Shown in pieces: positions 1-34,130 of a DNA stretch of 64,000 nucleotides. The translations under genes were made by a program, and so were the position numbers. Below the pieces are notes generated by a model. That model saw only the letters and a program-made list of their open reading frames with translations. It was not told where the DNA came from and searched no databases. The stretch's first letter is position 1, and every line of letters starts with the position of its first letter. This DNA comes from Latrodectus hesperus (taxonomy: Eukaryota; Arthropoda; Arachnida; Araneae; Theridiidae). The stretch covers positions 66,926,390-66,990,389 of the forward strand of contig CM075850.1 of the NCBI GenBank assembly GCA_037975125.1, written 5' to 3'.

Positions 1-22142
<22,142 letters not shown>

Positions 22143-22203
22143 TCAAAAGCAACTCATTTTGTTTGGTATTAAAATTTTCCTTACATGTGTAAATACATTA
22201 TAA

Positions 22204-22209
22204 AATAAA
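22204..22209 (+). terminator. Polyadenylation signal of the GPAT-like gene
   Basis: AATAAA lies 62 bases after the stop codon at 22140-22142, in a T-rich context, implying a very short 3' UTR. Confidence 0.65.
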
Positions 22210-23765
22210 CATTTTTTAACATTTTGTACTTCTATATTATTAATGTTTTATAATTATTTAGTGAATACTACAAATCATGAATAATTACTTTTGATGTTTA
22301 AGCATGTTTTGTAATAATTTTAAAAATATTAAAGTGTAAGTTAAAATATAAGCTTATTCTCTTATATGTTATCTCTTTGTGCATATTTTCTGATTTGTTG
22401 GAAGTTTTGCTAAAATCTTATTATATCATTATTTCCAAGATTAATAAATTTCATTTCTTTATTACCCTTGTCCAATATTTTGGGATAAAAATTAAAAGGA
22501 GTTTGAAATATTCTGTATCTCACGATTTTTTAAGAGCATAGGAGATCCTCCAGTAACATGGATGCAATGTATTTAAATGGAAAAATTTTATTTCAGTGGT
22601 TCTATTTGTTAAGAAAAATTATTAATTTTTAGAATGGGTAATAGAATAGAAATATGGTAGTAGAGAAGTGTAAGTTATAAAATAGAAGTGAACTGAGGAA
22701 TGCTGCTAAGCTTATCAAAAGGAAATTTAATAAAATGATTGTAATATATCTGAGTAACATAAGGAAATGTCTCCTTTGGAGACATGCGCTAAATTGGATT
22801 TATCATATCATGAATTTTCTTTATTTTATTTATTTTTTTATTTTCATCTTATTATAATAAATCAAGCAACAGCTACAAAATTTTCAGCAAAGTTTTACAT
22901 ATTTTCTGTAAATTAAATGTTTTGCTATTTTCTCCTCTTTAAATAATAACTTTATCGATTTGTTTGCTATCTATGGTTATCTATGGTTTATGATTATAAC
23001 TCATTACAATTTTTTCAAATGTGAAACAGTATTCATATAATTTTCACGTTCTTATGCTACTAAATATGTTTATTTAGGCAAAAGTCTATGAGCTTCATTT
23101 GTTTTTATTAACTGTAAATTATATTTTCTTAATTTGTTAACAGTTTTTGTAAACACATGTATATTCTTTTGTGATAATTCTTTGAAAGATTCAATTTTCA
23201 TTCCAAACAAAACATGAACAATGGATATATTAAAACTTATTATGCACATTATGTTCCCCTGTTTCGAATGCAAATTTTTAAATCTTTTTTTCAGTTAAAT
23301 ATTAACTATGTCATTTACCCCCTACTTTATTAACGACACAATGGATTTTACTTACTCACAAAGCAGAAAAAAAATTTTAAATAAATTAAAATGTCCGTAT
23401 TCTTATTAATTTATTTTCATTAATCTTTTGCTTTTATAAAAATTCATAAAATTTTGCTTGAGCTTCCAAAACATTTGTTATATAATTTTCATGTTTCATT
23501 AAGTTACAATGAAGTTTAAAAAAACTTTTAAGAATAAAACAAGTTATTTTCTAATAAGTAAACAAAAAAATTAATGACATTTTATCAATAATCTGAGTGA
23601 ATTAATAAAGAGGAAATGAAATTATACTACATTTTTTTTAATCCTTTAAATGTTTAAACATTATTATGTGTTAGGAGGATTGGAAAATGTGTGATGTTTT
23701 GTTCATGTCAGTATTTATTTATAATTTTTCAGTTTGTTGTGTATTTCAATCTTGTAGAAGACACT
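22210..23765. other. Intergenic AT-rich stretch
   Basis: I see no coding exon, RNA gene or element termini here. The open frames are short and of AT-rich chance composition. Confidence 0.6.
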
Positions 23766-23769
23766 TTAA

Positions 23770-24310
23770 CCCTTTGACCGCATTCAACGTATCAGAACGT
23801 CATCCATTAATTTGACCAAAGTCGCACATGACGTTCTGATACGTCATTGAAAATGAGACAATATTTAACATGTTCATTCTTGTTTATTTCAAAGTAACAA
23901 TGATAGTGGTGATGATAGTGAGATAAAACCAAGATGCAAAAGACGTACAAGATACTTATCAAGCAGTGATAGTGAATCTTCTCCTGAGAAATTAGATCAA
24001 TGGATTTGGGAAGAAAAAGACAATGTACCTAATGTAAAACGGTTTCATGAAGTGCCTGGAATAAATCCTTTGTGTCTGCAAAGGCTAGTGCTAATCCTAA
24101 ACCTTTGGAGGTTTTGAATGAAGTCCTAAATGAAGATTTTTGGAATAGCATAGTGGAAGAGACAAATAGACATGCCAGACAAGTGATAGAAAAAGGTTTT
24201 TGAAAAAAAAAAAAAACAAAAGGTGGGAGCAAATAAATTCTAATAATTGCATAAAATATGCTTTTCTTACAAATTACTCTACCCCAAAAAATTAAATGTG
24301 CTCCAAAGGG
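23770..24310 (+). mobile_element. piggyBac-like deletion derivative, 541 bp
   Basis: TTAA flanks both sides (23766-23769 and 24311-24314). The terminal repeats are CCCTTTGACC and, reverse-complemented, CCCTTTGGAG. An inverted pair near the left end (CAGAACGTCAT and ATGACGTTCTG) forms a subterminal palindrome. Inside, 23896-24203 encodes a piggyBac transposase N-terminal piece in two frames: an acidic Ser/Asp part with CKRRTRYLSS, then [11 protein letters not shown]. After one frame break come [17 protein letters not shown] and [18 protein letters not shown], then a stop. The catalytic domain is missing. It is a different family from the piggyBac-like element at 14186. Confidence 0.86.
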
Positions 24311-24789
24311 TTAATATAAAAGCGGTCGGTACACATCTAAATAATTAAATATTTTTCTCCCAATGTTATTGAAATGGTTGCCAGCTAAATGCTAGAAGAG
24401 AATGGTCTATAAGCTTAACAAGGCTGTTAAGCAATATTTGTTTCAAAAGCTATTTTCATTTACTAAATTGTTTTAGACATTCATGAAAAACATATTTTTC
24501 TAAATCAGATTGGCTAATTTTGATCTTGCTGACATGTAATGATTGGAGAATGAACAGTATTTGACAATGACATGCTAAAAGTTTAAATAGTGGTAAATAT
24601 TGCTAGGGGATTGAGAATTTGTCAAACGCTTTTAGTCAACTTTAGTCTTTGCTCAAAGAACATTTGTCACAGATTGGTAAAGTAAGCAGAATCTCGCATA
24701 ACCAAGGTAACCAATCCGCCTTACAAGATTTTTCAATTGCATGATCAGTATTGATAGAAAATTGTTCCCCTATGAAAATGTAGATTCTA

Positions 24790-25000
24790 AAGAGCAGTAA
24801 CTCTTTGAATGATTTGTCTCAAATTGCTAAAGTTGATTTACATCCTAAAATGAGCTTTGGTTGGTATGGTAGAATATTCAAAGAATCATATTTTGAAGTG
24901 TTGATACCTGCCTAAACTTCATGTTGATTTTATGGTGAACATTGTGAATTGAAAAAATCAATGTAGCTGAAAAGGCAGTGATTATAATGGAAAAGACATT
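24790..25000 (+). pseudogene. Mariner-type transposase relic
   Basis: The stretch around 24820-24920 translates with LHPKMSFGWYGRIFKE and SYFEVL, recalling the mariner segment LHPKKVMLxxWWD-GxxYxELL just before and around the second catalytic aspartate. The aspartate position reads Gly-Arg and stops follow quickly. Only this short part is recognisable. Confidence 0.45.
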
Positions 25001-25020
25001 ATTCTGCACTTTAGTGCAAA

Positions 25021-25090
25021 AAGCTTAAAATATGAAATACTTATTTTTTTTGCTCTAGAGTGCGTAATAAGCATTTCATATTTTAAGCTT
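25021..25090. repeat. 25-bp inverted repeat hairpin with 20-nt loop
   Basis: AAGCTTAAAATATGAAATAC plus five bases (25021-25045) pairs with 25066-25090 with one mismatch. The loop is TTTTTTTGCTCTAGAGTGCG-like. The surroundings of both arms also share CTTTAG, so the symmetry may once have been longer. It lies just after the mariner relic and may be transposon-derived. A short hairpin RNA is an alternative that the sequence alone cannot decide. Confidence 0.7.
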
Positions 25091-25099
25091 CCTAAAGTA

Positions 25100-27180
25100 A
25101 AATTTTGGGACTTGAAGAAAAAGTCCTACAATCAACTATAAGCGAAAGAAACGTCATTTAATTAATTTCTTCATTATATTAGTTTATGGGAAATTTGACA
25201 TGACAAACCTTGCAAAAAAAAAAAATGTAAGTGAGAAGTACTATTTCACTCACCATATTTACTAACATTAGCATCATTGAAATCTCAATTATTCCAACTG
25301 TTATTTCTATGTGAAAAAGAATTTTAAGATATGTATACTTTTAAAGTATCGCCGTCAGATTTTTTTACCTAAAACAAATTGATTTTAATCAGTCCATTAT
25401 TGAAAATTTGCACATTAGATGCCAAAAAGTTGTTCATAAAGAGAGATTATACCATTAACTATAAATATTCTCTTAAATTTAGTGTAAAAATATCTATATT
25501 ACTTTCCAGTTCTCCTTATAATTTTTGTTTGTACAGTTAAATGACCAATTAAGTAATAATTTATAAAACTTTTCATTAATAATTATTTAGTGAGAAACCA
25601 TCGTCTTTTTAAAAATCTCCCAGTTTTGAGAGTGTTAGCTGTGAAGCACAACTTTTCATAAATTTTTTATAATAGGACTTAGTAAGCTCTTAAGCAATTT
25701 CGGGATAAGTATTGAAAGCTTATTTTAGAATGTTCTGTTTTTATATTATACTCAAAATATAACTTTGCTACGTAGTTTGTGTCTATCAGTGCATTCATGC
25801 TTCCATAGCCTTTGTATAGCTAAGAGAGGATTTTATCTTTGGCCCATTGTATGATATAAAAATATATTATGTTTAAACCTAATATTTTCAAATATTGCTG
25901 TAAAAAATAGCATTATTAAGCCTAGCCATCATCTATTTAGAATTGTCCAAGAATCCAAAACCAGATTGGCCATAACTATAATTTGTGCCATTTAATACTA
26001 ATAAAATTGAATTGTATATTGCAATATGTTGTGGATTATAATGTTCTAGAATTTTTAATTTCTATACTGTATTCTAAGAAAGTTGTAAGAAGAAAATTTT
26101 CTGTTCTCATTTAATATTTAAGTTTGGTTTAATTCTAAAATAGTTTTTTTCCACTGATAGTTGGAATTCCTATTGATAATTGTAATATTACATTACATAT
26201 AATATATTACATTACATTAGATTATATTATATTACATTATATTATATTACATTACTTATTATATCACATATTATTAATATTACATATTATAATAATACTT
26301 ATTATATAATAGCATTATATAATAAGTATTATATAATGCTTTATTTATATAAGAACTTTGCCAGTATCATACTGAAAAGTAGTAGTATTCATATAATACT
26401 ACTTTCTTGTATATGATATTGGAAAATTATTGCTGTAGAAATAGCAACTAAATGATACTACTTTCTAAGTACCTGAAAGTTTTTTGCTTTCTGGCAAATA
26501 TTTGGCAAAGTTAAAATCACAAACGTGAGAAATTTAGGAAAACTAAAATATTTTTATATTTATAAAATCATGAAGTATACATGAAAAAAATAATTTCCGT
26601 CTGCAATTCTAAACAACATTGATTTTTTACTCGCATGTCTGAACTACTTAACGTAGGATATTCATTTATTTAATTTTATCAAACTTTAATTTTTTAGGCT
26701 TAATTTTTTTTAATTGAGAAACAATAAAAGATATAAATGTGCATGGAGTTCAAATGTTTTATAATTTAATCAATTATAAAAGTATACATTAAAATTTCAC
26801 CACACTGAATAATTATTTTATATTGAAAGGAAATTAAGAAGATTTATCAAGAAGCGATACATTTTTCTACGGGAGGGTTATAATTAAAGTGATAACTCAA
26901 ATAAGTATGAAACTAGTTTTGCTTATTAAATTTTGATAAAATTTACTATATATGTGTGCTGTCTGAGTCACGGAAAAAATACAGTAAAAAATAATTTAAA
27001 TTTTGATCAATCACTGGCAAATGTTTCTTATACAAATTAGTCAAACCTATAAAATGACTTGTAATCAAAGCCAAAACTCATTTTGCATATCTTTGTCATT
27101 GTTAATCATTTATTTACAGAAGAAAGATCTAGCTTTACTTTAAAATTGTTTTATTAAATGACAACAATAGCTTATCTACA
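25100..27180. other. Intergenic AT-rich stretch without recognisable genes
   Basis: Apart from the ATTAC/ATTAT tract at 26183-26340, I find no exon, element terminus or RNA gene. Frames are short and shifted. Confidence 0.55.
26183..26340 (+). repeat. ATTAC/ATTAT imperfect tandem tract
   Basis: A run of ATTAC and ATTAT pentamers with ATATA interruptions, passing into a palindromic AATACTTATTATATAAT section near 26293-26335. Confidence 0.8.
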
Positions 27181-27389
27181 TTGTGGGAATATTATTTTTT
27201 AAAGGAATTTCGAAAATAATCTGTTTTGGATAATAATTTGAAACTTATGCAAAGCTTGAAGGCACCTGATATGGGAGTATAACCAGGAAGAGGGTGGAAA
27301 GCGGTTGCAAATAGAACTCTAGAAGTTTTCTGCTGTGATTGTATAAGTCTTAGATTCCCGCTACTCTTCAACAAGTGCTCGATCTTGTG

Positions 27390-27930
27390 TCCATATAAGA
27401 ATTACATGATGCAAATGCAGGCCACCACACCTGCTCAAAATTTGCATGTTGATTTTTTTTCAACAATGGCTGCTGATGATCTGTGACCTTCGAAAATTCT
27501 ATGGGATAAAGCGCACTTTTCTTTGGGTGGAAATATGAATAATCAAAATTATCACTTATTCATCTTTTAATGTAATGCCTCAACAACCAATGCATTCAAA
27601 TTTCGTGACTGCATGGTTTGAATTTATAGATGATTTTATCCTTGATACATTTTTTTTTAAACTCATCAAGTTCCTAAAACATGCTGATACGAATGCTAGT
27701 ATAGTAAACTTTGACCTTCCTTCATCTTTTCATTCGACACCAAGTGGAGAACTACTTGGTATTATATAATTTTGGTGAGAATCGTGTATCATCAAGAAAT
27801 GTTTCGAATGCCTAACTTCTTGTACACCCGACTTAAATCCTTGTGATTTCTGGTTGTAGAGATTTGAAAAGATGCTTATGGAAGAGGAATTAATATTTTA
27901 CCTTAAGTGTGAAAACAAACATTATATGTG
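27390..27930 (+). pseudogene. Tc1/mariner-superfamily transposase relic (DUF4817-like group)
   Basis: Across frames, the region gives MAADDL then PSKILWDKAHFSLGGNMNNQ (about 27460-27550), where the first catalytic D-E pair reads D-K. QPMHSNFVTAWFEFIDDFIL (27580-27640) follows, then RVSSRNVSNA, and finally YTRLKS or TPDLNPCDFWLW-like text (about 27820-27850). This order matches the transposases annotated in arachnid genomes with a PRSPDLNPCDFWLWG signature. Numerous stops and shifts make it inactive, and no TIRs were found. Confidence 0.6.
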
Positions 27931-28479
27931 ATGTTGCTAAAATCTTAAGAATTCTCTTCGCATTATCATTGAACACGCTATGATGTGTTTTCAACACATA
28001 ATTGATATCAGTAGAGCACAGCTGAATAAATTTTAATTTTGACAAATTTTTTTGGCCTTTAATCACATAATTCCTCTTGGTCAAAACATGAGACATTTTT
28101 TATTGCAGAAATATTTTTCTTGTTATCTATAACGTATTTACCAAGTTTTTCTGATCAAAATCCAATATGCAGTACAGGTTCTACAAGAATCTGAATAGCA
28201 ACTTTAATTATGATCTCCCTGTATCAGGATACATACTTTATAGTTTTTATTGCAATATTCACTTTAGAATCAAAACATTTTCAAAAAACGGATTTCTATT
28301 TTTGAAAATTTCAAATTAAGATTTTAATTTAAAAATTCTTTTTTAAAAGGAATTCCTAATTAAGCGCAAAATTTACATTCAATAAATGTTAAAATAATAT
28401 CTGGTATGCAGATTTTAATTTAGCAATTTGATGATCACTTCGATGTATTTTGATTTATACGAAGTTACTCATTTATTTA

Positions 28480-28890
28480 ATAACAAATTTTTATAGTATT
28501 CTTTTATTTGCTCGTTGGATAGAGTTCCTTCTCTTAATAATGCATCCAGTAAATCAACAATTTGAGTATGTAACTTTTTACTCTGAGATCCATTACATAT
28601 TTTATCAGTGAATCGAGCTAAAATTTCCAGTTTATCTTCCATTCCTTTACCGAGATATATTTCTTTTCTTTGTCCTCAGTCGCTCTCGATAATCCTCTTA
28701 CGTAATCATATGTTCTCTTAAATAATCTGCTTTAAATAATAGTGTATCTTCTCTTCCCTCATCATTTTTGGCCATTCGAGCAATTTGACTCATAACGTTT
28801 CCTTTTTGACGAGCCAATTTTAAGTAAGTACTTTATTGATAACTTCTTGCAATACATCCTTGGATTCATTGTAGAACTTTGAGGGTCTTG
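28480..28890 (-). pseudogene. Unidentified coding relic on the minus strand, beside the Polinton-like block
   Basis: The minus strand reads YFDKDFDVKFLEKNTFPRPS, then KFYNESKDVLQEVINKVL. After a shift come KLARQKGNVMSQIARMAKND and EGREDTLLFKADYLRE. After a further shift come MEDKLEILARFTDKICNGSQ and SKKLHTQIVDLLDALLREGT, with NEQIKEYYKNL ending at about 28486. Long meaningful-looking runs interrupted by a few shifts indicate a decayed gene. I do not recognise the family. Its position directly upstream of, and divergent from, the polymerase relic suggests it belongs to the same element. Confidence 0.5.
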
Positions 28891-28989
28891 GAAAAGTATT
28901 CTTCTCTAAAAACTTTACATCGAAATCTTTATCAAAATAGAAGATATCTGGAGAAGGTTCGATTGCTGAAGAGGGTTCAATCACTAGAG

Positions 28990-30090
28990 GAATCTTATCA
29001 ACATCTTTTGTTTTTCAAATGGGTGAGAACCAATATTGATGTAACTAAAATAGCGGATGACGCAGATATAGGGTACTTCTTCTAGAGTGTGACCTACAAT
29101 ATCCTGAGTATTTGCACAATATCCATTCCGACTTACCGTTAGCACCTGAGAACAGAATACCCGATGACTTGAAACAGTCAAAATTGCTAACAACCCTGTA
29201 TGATAAAAAACATTATGTCGTTCATTATATGGTTTTAAAACAATATTTACAGCTGGGAATAAAGTTGAAAAAGGTGCATAGAGTATTGGAGTTTAACCAA
29301 TGTAATTGGTTGCAGAAGCATATAGACTTGAACACACAGATGAGAACCAAGGCAACCAATGATTTTGAAAAGGACCTTTACAAACTCATGAACAACTCGG
29401 TGTTCTGAAAGAGGATGGAGAACATCAGGAAACGCCTCGATATCAGACTTCTGTGTGATCCCAAGAGAATTAAAAATCTTATAGCGAAACCGAATTTTAA
29501 AGGAACAATTATATTTAATGAAAATTTGGTCGCTATACTTATGCCCAAAACTAAAGTGTGCTTTGATAATCCCATCTATGTTGGGATGAGTATATTGGAT
29601 CTATCCAAGCATTTAATGTATGACTTACATTATAATATGATGAAGCCTAAGTATGGAAAGGATGTTAAACTGTTATATATGGACACGGACAGTTTCATAT
29701 ATGACATAAAAATGGAAGACTTTTATGAAGAAATGAAAGGAATGATTGACTTCTTTGATACGTCGGATTATATCCAGAAAATAATAAATATGGAATACCT
29801 TGGGTAAATAAAAAGGTTTTGGGGGAACTGAAGGATAAAAATGCTGGAAATTTTCTGGAAGAATTCGTTGGGTTAAGATAAAAAATGCATGATTGTAAAA
29901 CTGAAGTTGATTTAATGAAAAGTCGAAAGGAGTAGATAAGTGCGTCGTGAAAAACAGGATAACCTTCGAGAACTACAAGAATTGCCTATTCAAGCGTGAA
30001 GTACAGCACAGAACCATGATTCTCATCAGAAGCACAAAACAGGAGAGTCATTCCATACGTGTAAATAAGGATAAATGGCAAACGAAGTAA
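28990..30090 (+). pseudogene. Polinton/Maverick-type protein-primed DNA polymerase B relic (C-terminal half)
   Basis: Frames joined across shifts give VTKIADDADIGYF (about 29040-29085), HSDLPLAPENRIPDDLKQSK and LLTTLYDKKHYVVHY (29112-29230). These are followed by NDFEKDLYKLMNNSVF (29361-29408) and PIYVGMSILDLSKHLMYD (29571-29624). Motif C, YMDTDSFIY, is at about 29676-29702 and keeps both aspartates. Later pieces (GELKDKNAGNFLEEFVGLR, about 29822-29880, then FENYKNCLFKREVQHRTM, about 29967-30017) continue the palm and thumb. Such polymerases replicate Polinton/Maverick elements with a terminal protein. There are at least four frame breaks, no exonuclease domain and no visible integrase or capsid genes. 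It is a dead fragment. Confidence 0.78.
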
Positions 30091-30117
30091 ATTGGAACGA
30101 ATATTCTAAAAAAAAAA

Positions 30118-30640
30118 AATCTTTCTGAAGGTGTTTTGAGGGGGCTGGCAGAACTCATTAACTGGCAATATGTCTTCCATTTTTCACCTCTGAGGGTATC
30201 ATTTATTGAGGAATATGCTACTGAAGAAGATTGGACCATTTTCTCTAAATACCAGAAATTGTCAGAACATTTTATGGAAATACACGAAAAAGATTTAGAT
30301 TGGAAAAGCTTATCCAAGTATCAAAAAATACCTGAGGTGTTTAAGGAAAAACACACCAATTTAATAGATTGGAGAGCTATATCCCATTATTAAACACTGA
30401 GTGAATCCTTCCTTCAAAAATATCATGAGAAACTAGATATGAAGTTAGAATCTGCTTTTCAAAAACTTCGTGAAAATATGATAAGGTAGCATAAAGATCG
30501 ACTGAACTGGTGATTTATTTCCAGATATCAATCTTTCGATGAAAACTTCGCTTTGGAGTTCCAGAATAAAATAAACTGGTGTTACATCTTTAAATATAAA
30601 CTGCATATTCTGTCTAATCAATTCTTCTCTCTTCATTACA
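30118..30640 (+). pseudogene. Trp-containing ~23-residue repeat protein relic next to the polymerase
   Basis: An open stretch (30136-30393) and its continuation past stops (to about 30600) encode about seven units of 22-24 residues with the pattern x-D/N-W-x-x-x-S-x-Y-Q-x-L-S-E-x-F-x-x-x-H. Examples are EDWTIFSKYQKLSEHF, LDWKSLSKYQKIPEVF, IDWRAISHY-stop-TLSESF and LNW-stop-FISRYQSF. From memory, similar W-S-Q-L-S-E repeats occur in proteins of some large DNA viruses and Polinton-like elements; I could not check this. Its position directly 3' of the polymerase relic suggests the same element. The function of such repeats is unknown to me. Confidence 0.62.
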
Positions 30641-32161
30641 GAAAAACAGTTTGCATATTACTAGTTGAAATATGTAACCAAGAAGCATTTATAAACCCTT
30701 TCAATGAACTCTAAAGGGAAAAAATAGAAATATATTTTTTAATAGTCTGTGAAAACTATTGAAAGGCAACGGCTCTTCTATTTTGTATTTGCAAAACAAT
30801 AGTTTCCTTCAGCTCTTATAAAGACTCTCAATTATTTTTTTTTTTAATTTTTCTTCTAAATTTTGTAAGCGTTCGATGAATTTCACCCTTTTAGATGGGG
30901 TTACTGATGAAAGTATCATTGATTGAAGTTTCTGAAATTCTGCTCGAAAGCTATAAATTAATGAGATGCAAGTGCATACTTTAACCAAATATTCAGGTGT
31001 TTTCTTTTTATTAATTTTAATTTGTTTGCTTATATATTTGTTATTTTTAAATACTTAAAATGTCGCACTTTTGCCACCATTATTTTATAAAAATGGTATG
31101 GGTATAATTGGACCATTACTTTTATAAAAGTGGGTACAATTTTAATGGCGGTTTCATTACCATTATTTTAACAAATGTGTGTGGGTGAAATATAGTTCAA
31201 CAATGAAGCAGACTTGCGCCAAGCGACTTTTTTTTAAGTCCAAAACCCCAGAAATTTACCGCTTAGAGATTACACAACTGGAGACATGTCGGCAGAAGGT
31301 GCTAGATGCTGATGATTACTTCGAGGATTAACAATAGGCTACACTTTCTATAGGTCATGTTCTTTTGGGTCGTTAAAAACAGCAAGAACTTTCCTGTTTA
31401 CCTTGTATTTGTAATAATTAATAAGTAGCTTATTTTCTATTTATCTAATCATGTGTGGGTTAAAAAAGTGGTTTTGCAACTCTTGGATTTTCAATGAAAA
31501 AATGAAAATTTTGTAAAGCATATCTAGTGTCATATCAATCTCCTAAAAACAGCATTTACTTGTCAAACTACAAGCATTATCTACACCTCATTGAATTAGT
31601 TATAAATTTCACAAGAACACTTAATCTATTTAGATTCATTGAAAACAGATTTTTACAGAAGGTTCTTGATATGAAACCTTTCATAAATTAAATTATACTA
31701 GTAGTTTTCTGTACTATTTTTTATCGCATGAAGAAGGAACTCACAAAATGAAATAATATTTTAATATTATTACATTAATATTAAGTAATATAATGATGAA
31801 AATTCAGTGTATGAGCACAAATAATCTTTTAATCTAGTAATAGCGATATTTAAATAATTGGTGAAAACGAAAGAAATAATTAGTTTTTGCATTAAACTCA
31901 AAAAGCATAAACGAAAATACGAGTTTATCAACATTTGCGAATTTTTTTAACTCTTACCTTTTGTAATCTCAAGTACAGACATTTATTCTACACAAAAAAA
32001 TTGATTTTCTATAGATAGTAAAACAAAAGAGAGAAAAAATGGTCAAATTTTAAATGACTAACGTTAAAAAATATGGTTAAAAAAAGGAAAACTGATTTCT
32101 CTGCATAATACGATCAATAAATATTTTAATTTGAAATTTTCAGTTTCAGTTATTTTTTAAA

Positions 32162-32163
<2 letters not shown>

Positions 32164-32256
<93 letters not shown>
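32164..32256 (+). repeat. (TA)n microsatellite with TATG tail
   Basis: About 80 bp of TA dinucleotides followed by ATGTATGTATGTATGTA. Confidence 0.96.
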
Positions 32257-32257
<1 letters not shown>

Positions 32258-33489
32258 GTAAATATAAGCGAGCGTCAAATATTCATTTGATTATTATATG
32301 CAAATATTTAGATACCAATAACTTCAAGTAAAAATTATTTAAGTAGATTGTGTACAATTATAATAGTTTTTCAAATCTTCTATTTGTTCTATGGCGATTC
32401 ATTTAAAAATTATTTCGAAGTTATTTTTAGAGAATGGCGTGTATTAACAGGGTAGGTGGCTGAATAGCCATGATAACTTTAAACTTGGTAACGAGAGAAT
32501 TTTTCGACAACTACACTTTGCGCTATCTAGCCACCTAGTTGTATTTGTTTCTGATTTTATTCTTAAAAAATATGCCCATCATTATGGATGAACTAATCAT
32601 TACAGAACAACCATATAGGTTTTCTGTTACCTCATTCTACCACTAAGCAATTAATCTCCTCGTTATTCTGAATCATAATTAAACAAGTTGATCATAACTT
32701 GAGCTGGCATTTTCTTTTCAAACTTAGCTGATATTAAGAGACTTTTAAGGTCTCAGAAATGGAAAATAATATTAAGTTAACTATTTTGTTACACATGTCT
32801 AATAAATAAAAAATTTTTTAAAGAATTTTAAAAGTTTTATTGAAACATTATCTGAACAAAGAATAGTTATTTTAGTTAATTAAATTATACTATGTAATTC
32901 AAAAAGCGAGAAAGTTATGTGAGCTCAGGATCCTTCCAACCATAATAATCTTTGCAAATGCAGAAAACCGTACTAAAAAATAATGGTTCATATCAAATTA
33001 CCCACTTTTGTTGAAAGAATCCCATGATTTTTTATTATTAAATATATGACATGATAGGAAAACAAACTTTATGACAACCCAATAAAGAAGAGAAAATATT
33101 GTCTTCCCTGCTTTCTGCAGGTGATCTTCCAAAACCCTTCAGTTTAGATGATCGAATGAAATTTTTCTTTTTATTCATAGCTTTTTATTTTGTCGAGAGT
33201 TGTTTAAATTGACCCAGCATATTATTTTTTATTAAATATAATTATTTTAGAGTAATTTTCCTTTGGATGATTAAAAAAAAGTATAAAAAAGTTATTCATT
33301 AAATCTTCCAATGTAATAAAATCAGTTCTTCTATTAAATAGAATTTTCATATTATAAAATGAGATTGAAGAAAAAATTTTGAATTTTAATTAATTTAATC
33401 TAAGAATTTGAAATTTTTAAAAGATTAGCGAAGAAATTGGTTTCAGGATTGGAATAGAAATTAACATCACTAGAACTCTTTGCTTCATT

Positions 33490-34130
33490 TTAGCGTTGTA
33501 AAGGAGGGAAAAAACCGGGTTTATTTCCCAAAAAAAAAGCCAGTTTATTTCCTTGAGAATTTAAAAAATTCTCGAGAAAAAGATCTTGAAAGATCTCGAA
33601 AATTTTGAAATTTGTCAGCTGATTTAGAATATTTTTATCAGATATTTCAAAAAATAAATAAAAGTCTACTTATTTTATGATTTTTTCGACTAATTACGAT
33701 AACAGAGTTTTCCAGGAAAAGAAATTAATTTTGCACTTATGACCAATTTAGAATAACTTCAAAAATTAATAAGAAAATATTTTTTTTCTTTCTTTCTGTG
33801 TATCAATTTAGGAATTTATAACGACAAAAACATGGAAATGTCAATATTCATTCTGACAGTCGTGAAGAATATATCTTAATAGTTTTTATTAAATATTAAT
33901 TCATTATTTTAACAAGTATTTTTGTTTTTCTCAGTACGAAACTAACTAACTTCTTTATTAGAAGACAGAACAAATATTTTTTTGCATATTGTCATAGTTT
34001 ATTTTACTTCTTTTCATTTATATAAGACAAAGCAATACATTTAAAGAAAGATGAAGATAGAGTTTATTCCCTCAAAATTCCCGGTTTATTCCCGAAATTC
34101 CGGAGTAAATTACAGTGGTTACATTTCTAA
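33490..34130. repeat. Possible hAT-like dispersed repeat
   Basis: The left part holds AACCGGGTTTATTTCCC and the right part TTCCCGGTTTATTCCCG, CCGGAG and CAGTGGTTACATT. Poly-C/G-flanked TTTATT blocks and a CAGTGGTTAC terminus recall hAT element ends. The two blocks are in direct rather than inverted orientation and no target duplication is visible, so the class is uncertain. Confidence 0.3.

Noticed and set aside
32454..32540. AGGTGGCT/AGCCACCT inverted pair as a tiny MITE
   Set aside because: Only about 8-10 bp pair well, there is no target duplication, and no family is recognised.
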